DNA from: Lentilitoribacter sp. Alg239-R112
Lineage (GTDB): Bacteria; Pseudomonadota; Alphaproteobacteria; Rhizobiales; Rhizobiaceae
Assembly: GCF_900537175.1 (NCBI RefSeq)
Contig: NZ_LS999834.1
Coordinates: 1,473-65,472, forward strand
Reading direction: 5' to 3'
Length of the DNA: 64,000 nt
The notes below the pieces were generated by a model, which saw only the letters and a program-made list of their open reading frames with translations, was not told the DNA's origin and ran no database searches. The position numbers and the translations under genes were made by a program. Positions within the stretch are counted from its first letter, which is position 1. The number at the start of each line of letters is the position of its first letter. This document shows, piece by piece, positions 17,942 to 27,386 of this stretch.

Positions 17942-20404
17942 ATGATGCGTCTTATCGGCTACTTTTTTGGCATCGGAACAATCTTTTTCTTCATCATTGC
18001 AGCTGCCGTTGCCTGGTATGTATCTGATGTAACCAAAGATCTTCCTGATTTCGAAGTTTTGAACTCCTACGCACCTCCTGTGACAACACGGGTTCACTCA
18101 TCAACAGGTGAGCTGATGGCAGAATATGCCCGTGAACGACGCCTTTACCTGCCCATTCAGGCCGTTCCAGATCGTGTGAAAGCTGCTTTTATTTCCGCAG
18201 AAGATAAGAATTTCTACTCTCACGGTGGTATGGATTGGCAAGGTTTTGCGCGTGCTATTGTTACCAATGTTGAAAATTACGGCAAAGGTCGCCGTTTGGT
18301 TGGCGCATCGACAATTACGCAACAAGTGGCCAAAAACTTCCTTCTGACTTCTGACCAAACAATTGACCGAAAAATCAAGGAAGCCATTCTCTCATTCCGC
18401 ATTGAAGAAGCCTATAGTAAAGATCGCATTTTGGAGCTTTACCTCAATGAGATCTTCTTTGGTCTAGGCTCTTACGGCATTGCTGGCGCTGCGCTGACTT
18501 ACTATGATAAATCGGTCAATGAGTTGGAATTGCACGAAATTGCTTATTTGGCTGCCTTGCCAAAGGGGCCTTCCAATTACCATCCTTATCGTAAAACCGA
18601 AGCAGCTATTGAGCGGCGTAATTATGTTATCGATCGGATGATGGACAATGGTTATGTTTCTTTTGAAGAGGCAAAAAAAGCAAAAGAGAAAAAACTGGAT
18701 GTAAACCCGCGTCCGCGTGGCAATTATCTCTTTGCATCTGAATATTTTTCGGAAGAGGTCCGCCGACGTTTAATTGGTAGGTTTGGTGATGAAGCGCTGT
18801 ATGAAAGTGGTTTATCCGTTCGCACGACGCTTGATCCCAAAATACAGGCTGCAGCCCGCAATGCGCTTCAAAATGGCCTCATGCGATTTGACCAGCAACG
18901 TGGTTATCGCGGTGCTATTCAACAGGTTGATGTTAATCTTGATTGGGGCGAGGCTTTATCGAAGATAGATAGATTGTCTGACTTGCCGAGTTGGAATTTA
19001 GCTGTTGTCTTGGCCGCATCGGATGAGGATGCAGAACTGGGCCTTAACCCGGGCAAGAATGTTGCAGGCAATGTGAAAAAAGCGCGCGAGCAAATTTCCA
19101 TTTCGGGTAGCACGATGAAATGGGCATTTACAATTTCCGAAGATGGAAAACGTCGCAAAGTTAAGAAGGTTAGTGATATTCTTCTTCCTGGAGATGTCGT
19201 CTACGTTCAGAAAACAGAAAACAAAGATGGAGAAGAGTATTGGCGTCTTCGCCAGTTGCCGGAAATTCAGGGCGGCCTAGTTGCTATGGATCCTCATACA
19301 GGTCGAGTTTTGGCCATGGTTGGTGGTTTCTCCTATGCGCAAAGTGAATTTAACCGCGCCACGCAAGCAATGCGTCAGCCAGGCTCTTCATTTAAGCCTT
19401 TTGTATATGCGGCAGCACTAGACAATGGATATACACCGGCCTCTGTGGTTTTAGATGCCCCAATTGAGCTTGTTTCCGGTGGTAAGGTTTGGAGACCTAA
19501 GAACTATGGTGGCGGTTCGGCTGGCCCATCAACTTTGCGTCTTGGAATTGAGAAATCCCGTAACCTGATGACGGTACGTCTTGCCAATGACATGGGCATG
19601 CCCCTTGTTGCAGAATATTCGGAACGTTTCGGCCTTTATGATGAATTGTACCCTGTTTTGGCGGCTTCTCTTGGTTCGGCTGAAACAACAGTTATGCGCA
19701 TGGTGTCAGCTTATTCAGTGTTGGCAAATGGTGGTAAGCAGATCACACCATCATTGATTGACCGTATTCAAGATCGCTATGGACGCACAATTTTCCGCCA
19801 CGAGCAGCGCGTTTGTGAAGCTTGCTCGGCAACGGCATGGCTTTCACAGGAAGAGCCGGAAATCACAGATACGCGTGAACAGGTTCTAGATCCAATGACT
19901 GCCTATCAAATTACGTCCATGATGGAAGGCGTTGTCAGACGCGGAACTGCGGCAGGTAAAATCAAGCTTAACCAGCCAACAGCGGGTAAAACCGGAACCA
20001 CAAATGACGAGCGCGATGCTTGGTTCGTGGGCTATACGCCTGATCTCGTTGCTGGCGTTTACATTGGTTATGATACGCCAAGACCAATGGGGCGCGGGTC
20101 AACAGGTGGTGGCTTAGCTGCACCAGTTTTCAATGAGTTTATGAAAACGGCTCTTAAAGATGCGCATCCTGTCGAGTTTCGTATTCCACAGGGGATGAAG
20201 TTCATTCCAATTAACCGCAAAACAGGTATGGAGGCATTTGAGGGCGAGCAAGACGTAATCTTGGAAGCATTTAAGCCTGGTACCGGTCCTGCAGATATTT
20301 TCTCTGTAATTGGCATGGAAGATTTTGCGACAGGCGATGAAATTTTGGAAGTATCGCCACAAGCTAATAGAGCCGTTGGTTCCGGGACGGGTGGTCTCTA
20401 CTAG
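17942..20404 (+). CDS. mrcA: Penicillin-binding protein 1A (bifunctional peptidoglycan synthase)
   Basis: The 820-residue protein has one N-terminal membrane helix (residues about 4-27), a glycosyltransferase family 51 domain (SAEDKNFYSHGGMDWQGF, then GASTITQQVAKNFLL) and a transpeptidase domain with SSFKPF (SxxK serine), SRN (SxN) and KTGTT (KTG). It polymerises and cross-links peptidoglycan in the periplasm. An OB-like insertion separates the two catalytic domains, as usual in PBP1A. The length is normal. prfB follows after about 140 nt, an arrangement common in Hyphomicrobiales. Confidence 0.96.
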   Translation: MMRLIGYFFGIGTIFFFIIAAAVAWYVSDVTKDLPDFEVLNSYAPPVTTRVHSSTGELMAEYARERRLYLPIQAVPDRVKAAFISAEDKNFYSHGGMDWQGFARAIVTNVENYGKGRRLVGASTITQQVAKNFLLTSDQTIDRKIKEAILSFRIEEAYSKDRILELYLNEIFFGLGSYGIAGAALTYYDKSVNELELHEIAYLAALPKGPSNYHPYRKTEAAIERRNYVIDRMMDNGYVSFEEAKKAKEKKLDVNPRPRGNYLFASEYFSEEVRRRLIGRFGDEALYESGLSVRTTLDPKIQAAARNALQNGLMRFDQQRGYRGAIQQVDVNLDWGEALSKIDRLSDLPSWNLAVVLAASDEDAELGLNPGKNVAGNVKKAREQISISGSTMKWAFTISEDGKRRKVKKVSDILLPGDVVYVQKTENKDGEEYWRLRQLPEIQGGLVAMDPHTGRVLAMVGGFSYAQSEFNRATQAMRQPGSSFKPFVYAAALDNGYTPASVVLDAPIELVSGGKVWRPKNYGGGSAGPSTLRLGIEKSRNLMTVRLANDMGMPLVAEYSERFGLYDELYPVLAASLGSAETTVMRMVSAYSVLANGGKQITPSLIDRIQDRYGRTIFRHEQRVCEACSATAWLSQEEPEITDTREQVLDPMTAYQITSMMEGVVRRGTAAGKIKLNQPTAGKTGTTNDERDAWFVGYTPDLVAGVYIGYDTPRPMGRGSTGGGLAAPVFNEFMKTALKDAHPVEFRIPQGMKFIPINRKTGMEAFEGEQDVILEAFKPGTGPADIFSVIGMEDFATGDEILEVSPQANRAVGSGTGGLY

Positions 20405-20544
20405 GCGTCTTGCGCTTACCCCAATATGGTTGAAACCAAAGCTTTACATTCATTCGGTTGATGACTAAGTTCCGCGCTGAAGCTCGGGACTAACATCGGG
20501 CAACATTCATTTTCTATAGATAATCCAATACGAATAGATAAAAA

Positions 20545-21673
20545 ATGCGCGCAGAAATACAAGCACTTGCCGATGACATTGAGCAGACAATCGGGCTGCT
20601 AAGGAGGCATCTTTGACTGGGATCAAGCCATTAAGAGATTCGGCTATCTAAACAACAAAGCCGAAGATCCAACATTATGGGATGATCCAACTGAAGCGCA
20701 AAAACTCATGCGAGAGCGTCAGTTCTTGGAAGAGTCTATCAATGGACTGAATAATCTGGAATCTCAACTTTCTGATAATGTTGAGTTGATAGAGATGGGC
20801 GAAGAAGAGGGCGATAGTGATATCGTTACCGAGGCCGAAGATGCTCTTCGCGCATTGCAGGCTGATGCCGCCAAACAACAGCTGCAATCTCTGCTCTCCG
20901 GCGAAGCGGATGCAAATGACGCCTATTTGGAAGTTCATTCCGGCGCTGGTGGAACGGAAAGTCAGGACTGGGCAAACATGTTGTTGCGCATGTATACACG
21001 TTGGGCCGAGCGCAGCGGCATGAAAGTGGAACTCATGGAGATCCATGATGGTGAAGAGGCGGGTATTAAATCTGCCACATTACACATCAAAGGCCACAAT
21101 GCGTATGGTTGGTTGAAAACAGAATCAGGTGTGCATCGCCTTGTACGTATTTCACCGTTTGATAGTAATGCGCGTCGGCACACGTCATTTTCCAGTATTT
21201 GGGTGTATCCCGTTATTGATGATTCAATCAATATCGAAATCGCAGAGAGTGATTGCCGTATCGATACATATCGCGCATCGGGCGCGGGCGGTCAACACAT
21301 TAATACGACTGATTCCGCAGTTCGGATTACCCACCAACCCACAGGCATAGTGGTACAGTGTCAGCAAGAGCGTTCACAACATAAAAACAAGGCAAAAGCT
21401 TGGGATATGTTGCGAGCTCGGCTTTATGAGAACGAGCTTAAAAAGCGTGAAGATGCTGCAAACGCCGAGGCTGAGTCAAAATCCGAAATTGGTTGGGGGC
21501 ACCAAATTCGCTCTTATGTTTTGCAGCCATATCAGCTCGTCAAAGATCTTCGAACTGCGTATGAAAGCACGTCTCCAAATGACGTGTTGGATGGAAAGCT
21601 TGACGGCTTTATGGAAGCAACACTTGCGCATCGTGCCTTTGGCGGCAATGTCAGTGTCGAAGATATCGATTAA
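20545..21673 (+). CDS. prfB: Peptide chain release factor 2 (programmed +1 frameshift)
   Basis: RF2 recognises UGA and UAA stop codons and triggers release of the finished peptide. The first 23 codons from ATG at 20545 end in CTT followed by in-frame TGA (20614-20616); a +1 shift continues as [19 protein letters not shown] to the TAA at 21671. The total is about 375 residues, the normal size. The SPF codon-recognition motif appears in [12 protein letters not shown], and the catalytic GGQ in [17 protein letters not shown] simple frame search finds only the last part, from 20708. RF2 scarcity at the TGA stimulates shifting, so the gene regulates itself. Confidence 0.97.
20602..20616 (+). promoter_or_regulatory. 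prfB programmed frameshift site
   Basis: The arrangement AGGAGG CATCTT TGA places a Shine-Dalgarno-like AGGAGG just ahead of the slippery CTT-T and the in-frame TGA, matching the classic RF2 autoregulatory site. The base after TGA is C, a poor termination context. Confidence 0.96.
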
Positions 21674-21748
21674 ATTCAATGCTTTAAATGAGTTATATGA
21701 ATCAATTTGATAGGTGCAGATGCTTAAAGTGGCAACACAATTCAGGCT

Positions 21749-22123
21749 CTAGAATACACTCAGTGTGCTCCCCAAGACATATATCCAATAGATTACGATA
21801 CCGCAGATCAGTAGAAAAACTGCGCTGGAACCTAGATCTTTTGTCCGTTTTGCAAAATCGGAAATTTCGGGTGAAATCCTATCGACAATATTTTCTATTG
21901 CCGTGTTAAGGGCTTCGACTGCGATAACCATAAGCAGTAATATGGACATGGTGACAAAGTGAATGGCGCTTGCGCCAACAAGAGTAAAAGAAATCAGCAC
22001 CAGAAGAGATAGGATGAGTTCTTGCCTAAGGGCAGGCTCTTTCATAAGCACCAGAAGGCCATCAATCGAGTAGCCTATTGCTGAAAATATGCGCTTTAGT
22101 CCCGTATGTTTCACGATCAGCAA
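21749..22123 (-). CDS. dgkA: Diacylglycerol kinase
   Basis: This 124-residue integral membrane enzyme phosphorylates diacylglycerol, recycling lipid by-products of envelope glucan and lipid A modification. Three hydrophobic helices and the signature ALNTAIENIVDRIS followed by AKRTKDLGSSAVFL are present, as well as the N-terminal GLLVLMKEPALRQEL amphipathic part. The length is typical. The gene lies convergent to prfB, and 13 nt downstream of the secreted protein gene at 22137 on the same strand. Confidence 0.93.
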   Translation of the reverse strand: MLIVKHTGLKRIFSAIGYSIDGLLVLMKEPALRQELILSLLVLISFTLVGASAIHFVTMSILLLMVIAVEALNTAIENIVDRISPEISDFAKRTKDLGSSAVFLLICGIVIYWIYVLGSTLSVF

Positions 22124-22136
22124 TCTCTACCTCGGT

Positions 22137-22631
22137 CTAGTTTGAAGCCTGTTCAATAAAAATATCATCTAAATCATCAACATAGATAGAATAGGTCGTA
22201 GGTTCGACAATGCTTGGATCGGTTTTTAGATAGACATATGCAGCAAAGCCTGCATTTGAACTGCTGCCTGTAGAGCTTTCAGGGCGCATGTCTGTGATAT
22301 AGGCATTCATTGCAGATACTTCTTCCAGTTCAAGTGTGAGAACCTCTTCAGGTCCCTGATCCGTATTTGCAATTTTTTGAAGGAACAAAGCACTTGTATT
22401 ATCTTGTTGGCGAAATGCTGACAGGCGGTAATAGCCTTTGCGTGTCGTGGCGGTGCCGTCTACCTCAAGCTCTTCAGCCCAAGAGCCTCCGCTAATGGTA
22501 AAAAGAAGTCGAGTTGGGAGTGCAAGCGCTTCCTCTAGTGTTTGTGCGCTCAGCGTCTGTATATTGAGCGACAACATGCTGGTGCTAAAAGCAATGCTGA
22601 GTGCGAGGGCTATAATAAATTTTTTAAACAT
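22137..22631 (-). CDS. Secreted protein of unknown function
   Basis: The 164-residue product begins with a signal peptide (MFKKFIIALALSIAFSTSML, cleavage likely after LSAQ around residue 30). The mature part is mostly beta-prone and acidic, without cysteine motifs or a domain I recognise. It sits between the helicase gene and dgkA on the same strand, and the 13-nt spacing to dgkA suggests one transcript. A periplasmic or lipid-envelope role is only a guess from that context. Confidence 0.78.
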   Translation of the reverse strand: MFKKFIIALALSIAFSTSMLSLNIQTLSAQTLEEALALPTRLLFTISGGSWAEELEVDGTATTRKGYYRLSAFRQQDNTSALFLQKIANTDQGPEEVLTLELEEVSAMNAYITDMRPESSTGSSSNAGFAAYVYLKTDPSIVEPTTYSIYVDDLDDIFIEQASN

Positions 22632-22703
22632 GCGACTACATTCTCCAAAATCAGTAATCTGATGTCAGAATCAATAGCACAATTTCGTGTCAAAAATGAG
22701 CTT

Positions 22704-24119
22704 TTAACTCGCTTTTGCGCTGATCAACATGAATGCTGGGATTTCATCACCAAAACCTACAGGCGTTGGCCCATCATCTCTGTCATTTTTTCGGCGATTA
22801 TTGTTGCGTGGTTTTTTTACGTTGTCGTTGCGGTTGTTGCCAACGCTGCTAACCACGTTTTCTGAGGTTGTATCCAGTGTGTTATTTGATCGTACTGGCG
22901 CTGCCGCTTCATTAGTATCCTGCTTTTTTGGCTTGCGAGTGCGTTTCGCAGGTTTGGCTTTAGCGTCCTCCGGCGCGCTATTTTTTGTGTCGCCAGCTAG
23001 TTCAAAGTACTCAATCTTAGTGTTGATAAGTGCCTCGATAGCATCGATATATTTTTTGTCAGACTTACCGATCATTGTAAAAGCGGCTCCCTCGCGACCA
23101 GCACGACCCGTGCGGCCAATGCGGTGTACATAATCTTCTGCATGCGTAGGCGCATCATAGTTGAATACATGGCTTACTGCGGGGATATCAAGCCCACGTG
23201 CAGCAACGTCGGAGGCAACCAAGAACTTGATTTCATTGTCCTTAAAGCCTTGCAATGTCGTCATACGCGAACGTTGATCCATGTCACCATGAAGTGCGCC
23301 AACCGAAAACCCATGACGCTCTAACGATCTGTGGAGGTCAGCAACGCTTTTCTTTCGGTTACAAAAGATTATACCATTTTGCACATCTTCTTGAGTGCGG
23401 ATTAATTCGCGTAGAGTCTCGCGCTTTTCATAGTCTTTAGATTTACACTTCACCAAACGCTGGGTTACTGTCGCTGCAGTAGAAGATGGTGGCGCGACTT
23501 CGATACGTGTTGGGTTCTGCAAGAACTGATCCGCTAATGTTTGAATTACTGGCGGCATAGTTGCGGAGAAAAACAATGTTTGGCGTGTAAACGGAATAAG
23601 TTTTGCAATTCGCTCAATGTCAGGAATAAAGCCCATATCCAGCATGCGGTCAGCTTCATCGATCACAAGCAATTCTACACCTGTCATCAAAAGCTTGCCG
23701 CGTTCACAATGATCGAGCAATCGGCCAGGTGTCGCAATCAACACATCCGCGCCACGCTCAAGTTTACGATCTTGCTCGGCAAATGAGACGCCGCCAATAA
23801 GAAGCGCAACATTGAGGCGTAAATTTTTGCCATACTTGTCGAAATTTTCGGCGACTTGAGCAGCTAACTCACGAGTTGGTTCCAAGATCAAGGTGCGCGG
23901 CATACGCGCTCTAGCTCGGCCTTTTTCAAGAAGCGTTAGCATTGGTAAAACAAATGAGGCTGTCTTACCCGTACCAGTTTGAGCTATCCCCAAAACATCT
24001 TTACGCTGCAATGCTGGTGGAATTGCTCCCGCCTGAATTGGTGTTGGGGTTGTATAACCAGCATCTTCAACTGCTGTTAGTACTTTAGTGCTAAGTCCGA
24101 GATCTGAAAAAGTTGTCAA
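22704..24119 (-). CDS. DEAD-box RNA helicase, RhlE-like
   Basis: The 471-residue protein has the full set of DEAD-box motifs: the Q motif GYTTPTPIQ, Walker A AQTGTGKT, PTRELAAQV, DEAD, SAT, and HRIGRTGRAGREG. A basic, asparagine- and lysine-rich tail of about 100 residues follows and should bind RNA. RhlE-type helicases act in ribosome maturation, mRNA turnover or cold adaptation. The tail ends with the short motif GFGDEIPAFM, which looks conserved rather than random. Confidence 0.94.
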   Translation of the reverse strand: MTTFSDLGLSTKVLTAVEDAGYTTPTPIQAGAIPPALQRKDVLGIAQTGTGKTASFVLPMLTLLEKGRARARMPRTLILEPTRELAAQVAENFDKYGKNLRLNVALLIGGVSFAEQDRKLERGADVLIATPGRLLDHCERGKLLMTGVELLVIDEADRMLDMGFIPDIERIAKLIPFTRQTLFFSATMPPVIQTLADQFLQNPTRIEVAPPSSTAATVTQRLVKCKSKDYEKRETLRELIRTQEDVQNGIIFCNRKKSVADLHRSLERHGFSVGALHGDMDQRSRMTTLQGFKDNEIKFLVASDVAARGLDIPAVSHVFNYDAPTHAEDYVHRIGRTGRAGREGAAFTMIGKSDKKYIDAIEALINTKIEYFELAGDTKNSAPEDAKAKPAKRTRKPKKQDTNEAAAPVRSNNTLDTTSENVVSSVGNNRNDNVKKPRNNNRRKNDRDDGPTPVGFGDEIPAFMLISAKAS

Positions 24120-24428
24120 ATGCAGCTAGCTTCCGTTTTTAAAGTTTAAATTAACGTTTTATGCCACTTAATTTTACCGTGGCGTAGTAGCTAACAGCTC
24201 TAAAGTCAAGAAATTGCAGGCGCTTTGCGCAATGTTTTTGATCCATTGTGGCAATGATATGACATTAGCCCCAGAGTAAGGTTTTTGATAATGGCGGAAT
24301 GATGGTGAATTTAGTTGGAGTTCACGTGAGAAATCGTACCATTGAGTGAGTTAACTAATTGAATTAATTGATTTAAATCAAAAATCTGTCTATACAATTT
24401 TACTCAATTTTAAATCAAATCGATTTAT
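24120..24428. other. AT-rich gap between the M23 peptidase and the helicase
   Basis: No gene is visible. A very AT-rich patch around 24350-24425 contains repeated AATTGAATTAATTG-like runs; on the minus strand the helicase promoter should lie in the left part of this gap. Confidence 0.45.
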
Positions 24429-25760
24429 TTACGATGATTTCAAGATAGGGCGTAACTTTGAGCCCGCATTAAGGTACTTCAATGGATTAATTGCTTTGCC
24501 ATTTTCCCGAATCTCATAATGCAGGTGAGGACCAGTTGATCGACCTGTGCTGCCAACTTTTCCAATGGTCGTATGAATTGAGACCATTTGGCCATGGTTA
24601 ACTAGAATGCGTGACAGATGAGCATAGCGCGTTGTTGTGCCATTTCCATGATCGACTACAACCATCTTCCCGTAGCCGCCTTGCCATCCGGCTTTTATCA
24701 CACGTCCATTTGCTGTTGGTTTAACAGATGTGCCGGTGCGCGCTTTGAAATCAATGCCAGCATGAAAGGCGTAGCGCCGAAGAAATGGATCGCGACGATT
24801 GCCGAATTTGCTTGATATTTTTGAACCAATAACCGGATGTTTCAGTGGTAGGTTTTCAATATGGGTGAGGACCTGATCATATTGGCGGAGTGCTAAATCC
24901 AGACCACGTAGAGAATAATTAAATGTGTCACCTTCACTCTGAGGCACAAACGGTCCGCCGATGGCACTTTCATCGTCCGCATCAATTTTTGGTGCAGGCA
25001 GTTTGGATCCTTTAAGTATCTGCGTGATTTGTGCGGTTCTAGTAGCGGTGTTTTCCGCTAAGGCTTGAATGCGAGCTATTTGTTCGTGTTCGATATTTTG
25101 TAATGATAATGCAACATTGCCAAATAGATTATCCGAACTGGTTTTTACGAATGTTTGAGTAGGTGATATTGAGTTGGTAATTTGTTGGACCGGAGCAAAA
25201 GCGCTTACAGCTGAAATAGATGCTGTATCAAATGAAGATATCTTTGGTTTTTTATTGCTTGAGACATGGTCCTGCAGAACATTGCGATTAAGAGATGCGC
25301 TCTTAGCCCGTTTTAATGGGTTAATCATCGGAATGGGGATTTGTTGTGGTTCTACGTCAATAATTCCTGCGCGATCCAAGATAGGCGATAGTTGCCCATG
25401 TCGATCGGATAGGGTCGTCTGACGTTGCATCAATTCTGCAACTTTATCTTGAACCAGCTGTTGATTCAGGAGCTGTTTGCTGGTTACGCGATCAAGCTCG
25501 GAGCGGAGTTGCGAAATACGGTCTTCATATGAATGTTGCATACGCGCTTGACGGGCCATAGAGCTGCCCACCAGGTCATCGCGAACAACCAGATAAGTTG
25601 TTGCAAGCAAATGGCCAATCACCATAACCGCGACAAAGCTAACTGCAATACCCAAAATCCATGGCTTGATCACCATATGACGAACTTTATCATCATTTGC
25701 GAGGATCAACACATGTTTGGACTTTTTTTGACCGAAAACTGATTTGCCCTTGTTATGCAA
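24429..25760 (-). CDS. M23-family peptidoglycan endopeptidase (LytM-type)
   Basis: The 443-residue protein has an N-terminal membrane helix (residues about 31-53), a coiled-coil stretch (about 70-115) and a C-terminal LytM/M23 domain with zinc ligands in HAGIDFKARTG and the HLHYE motif preceded by GSTGRSTGP. Such enzymes cleave peptide cross-bridges in the cell wall, or, if degenerate, activate amidases; here the ligands look intact. The anchored topology puts the catalytic domain in the periplasm. It is a common Hyphomicrobiales gene beside the DUF455 protein gene. Confidence 0.92.
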   Translation of the reverse strand: MHNKGKSVFGQKKSKHVLILANDDKVRHMVIKPWILGIAVSFVAVMVIGHLLATTYLVVRDDLVGSSMARQARMQHSYEDRISQLRSELDRVTSKQLLNQQLVQDKVAELMQRQTTLSDRHGQLSPILDRAGIIDVEPQQIPIPMINPLKRAKSASLNRNVLQDHVSSNKKPKISSFDTASISAVSAFAPVQQITNSISPTQTFVKTSSDNLFGNVALSLQNIEHEQIARIQALAENTATRTAQITQILKGSKLPAPKIDADDESAIGGPFVPQSEGDTFNYSLRGLDLALRQYDQVLTHIENLPLKHPVIGSKISSKFGNRRDPFLRRYAFHAGIDFKARTGTSVKPTANGRVIKAGWQGGYGKMVVVDHGNGTTTRYAHLSRILVNHGQMVSIHTTIGKVGSTGRSTGPHLHYEIRENGKAINPLKYLNAGSKLRPILKSS

Positions 25761-25889
25761 TCTAACTCCACCATTTATGAGAATCTTTTGGTAGGGTCAT
25801 TAAGCCTTATTATGGTTAACAAATTATTTTTGCTGGGCTCATCATCATCACAATATGAGAATTTTTCCAAGTTTAACAGTACGGGCAGG

Positions 25890-26726
25890 TCAAGATCTAC
25901 TTTGAGGGGAAAGAGTGCGGTAGAAAGAAGGAGTCATTCCAGCCTCTGCTCTTGCGAGTTCATTGAAGGGGGCTTTAAATTTCCCGCGGAAATTTGCCTG
26001 AACCAAAGTTTTGAATGTCGCACTTGGGTCTTTCTTCTCTCGTGAACATAAAAACCTAAACCATTTGGCGCCCACCGCTACATGCTTTTTTTCATCCTCA
26101 TAGATAATATCCAGAATGCGAGCACTCTCATGATCTCCGGTTTGACGCATTTTGGCCTGTAGTGCAGGTGTTACATCCAACCCACGTGCCTCAAGAACCA
26201 GCGGAACTACAGCTAGTCGCGCTGTCAAATCATTGCGTGTATCGTGGGCGGCTTCCCATAGGCCATCATGAGCAGACAAATCACCATAATCTGCGCCCAT
26301 TTCGCGTAATCTATCGCGTATCAGTTTAAAATGTTTGGCCTCTTCGAACGCTACTTGCATCCAATTATCATAAAAAGATCTCGGCATGGGCTTAGATGCG
26401 AATCGAGCAACAATGTCGAGCGCAAGGTCTGTTGCATTAAGTTCGATATGCGCAATAGCATGCATGAGAGCTATACGACCTTCTACGGTACTGATAGCCC
26501 GACGGCCAACTTGCATGGGAGGGACGAGCTCAGGTTTTTCAGGTCGTCCGGGTCGCAGGACGTTTTTCTTGTCTAGCGGCGATTTCAAGGAAAGCGTGCC
26601 ACTAAACCATTTGGTGGCGGCGGTTTGTGCAAGTAACATCTTCTCTTCAAGATCAGGTGAAGAAATGGCACGATTTGCACCATCTCTGAGAGAATGAAAT
26701 AATGGAGCTGTAGCTTGATTATTCAT
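25890..26726 (-). CDS. DUF455 ferritin-like protein
   Basis: This 278-residue protein belongs to the DUF455 family of ferritin-like four-helix proteins. Metal-type glutamates and histidines appear in HAIAHIELNATDLALD, AFEEAKHFKLI and YEDEKKHVAVG, matching the paired E-x-x-H motifs of di-iron proteins. No reaction has been settled for the family. The gene precedes no obvious partner except the Bcp peroxiredoxin 34 nt upstream, with which it probably forms an operon. Confidence 0.88.
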   Translation of the reverse strand: MNNQATAPLFHSLRDGANRAISSPDLEEKMLLAQTAATKWFSGTLSLKSPLDKKNVLRPGRPEKPELVPPMQVGRRAISTVEGRIALMHAIAHIELNATDLALDIVARFASKPMPRSFYDNWMQVAFEEAKHFKLIRDRLREMGADYGDLSAHDGLWEAAHDTRNDLTARLAVVPLVLEARGLDVTPALQAKMRQTGDHESARILDIIYEDEKKHVAVGAKWFRFLCSREKKDPSATFKTLVQANFRGKFKAPFNELARAEAGMTPSFYRTLSPQSRS

Positions 26727-26760
26727 GATCCGTCACCTTAAAATGCTCCTGTAGGAAGGG

Positions 26761-27228
26761 CTAAAGCTCTTGTGCTGCTTTTAAAACTTCTTCCACATGT
26801 CCTGGAACTTTTACTTTGCGCCAAAGTTTTTGAACTTTTCCATCCTGATCGATCAAAAACGTCGAACGTTCAACGCCCATATATTTCTTGCCGTACATGC
26901 TTTTTTCTTTCCAAACATTATATGCGTCAAGTGTTGTCTTCTCCTCATCAGAGGCAAGGATTACGCCGAGTTCATGCTTGGCGATAAACTTGTCATGCTT
27001 CTTCACCGGATCAGGAGACATGCCAATAACAACGGTGTTTGCTGCTTCAAAGTCAGCTACGTGTTCTGTGAACTCTATGGCTTCTTTAGTGCAGCCACTG
27101 GTGTCATCTTTTGGATAGAAGAATAGTGCTACTTTCTTGCCTTTGAAATCGGAAAGATTCACAGTTTTGCCACCATCTCCTGGTAAATTAAAACTTGGGG
27201 CTGTCATATTTTCTATGATTTCGCTCAT
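26761..27228 (-). CDS. bcp: Thioredoxin-dependent thiol peroxidase (Bcp/PrxQ)
   Basis: The 155-residue peroxiredoxin reduces hydrogen and organic peroxides. The peroxidatic cysteine lies in YPKDDTSGCTKEAIEF; the common second cysteine five residues later is replaced (isoleucine), so this appears to be a one-cysteine form. The start ATG follows a short purine run. It is upstream of the DUF455 ferritin-like gene, a sensible pairing of peroxide and metal handling. Confidence 0.94.
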   Translation of the reverse strand: MSEIIENMTAPSFNLPGDGGKTVNLSDFKGKKVALFFYPKDDTSGCTKEAIEFTEHVADFEAANTVVIGMSPDPVKKHDKFIAKHELGVILASDEEKTTLDAYNVWKEKSMYGKKYMGVERSTFLIDQDGKVQKLWRKVKVPGHVEEVLKAAQEL

Positions 27229-27386
27229 TGGTGGATCCTCTGTCCATATTAGTGGTTCATTGATAATATTATTGGAGTTTCAAGCCTATCTTTGAAACGC
27301 ACTGGATTGTATTATCTGCTTCACAAGACGGGGAGAAGTGATTTGGGTTCTAATTAAACTCTGATCAACAAGATAAAGACAATAAG

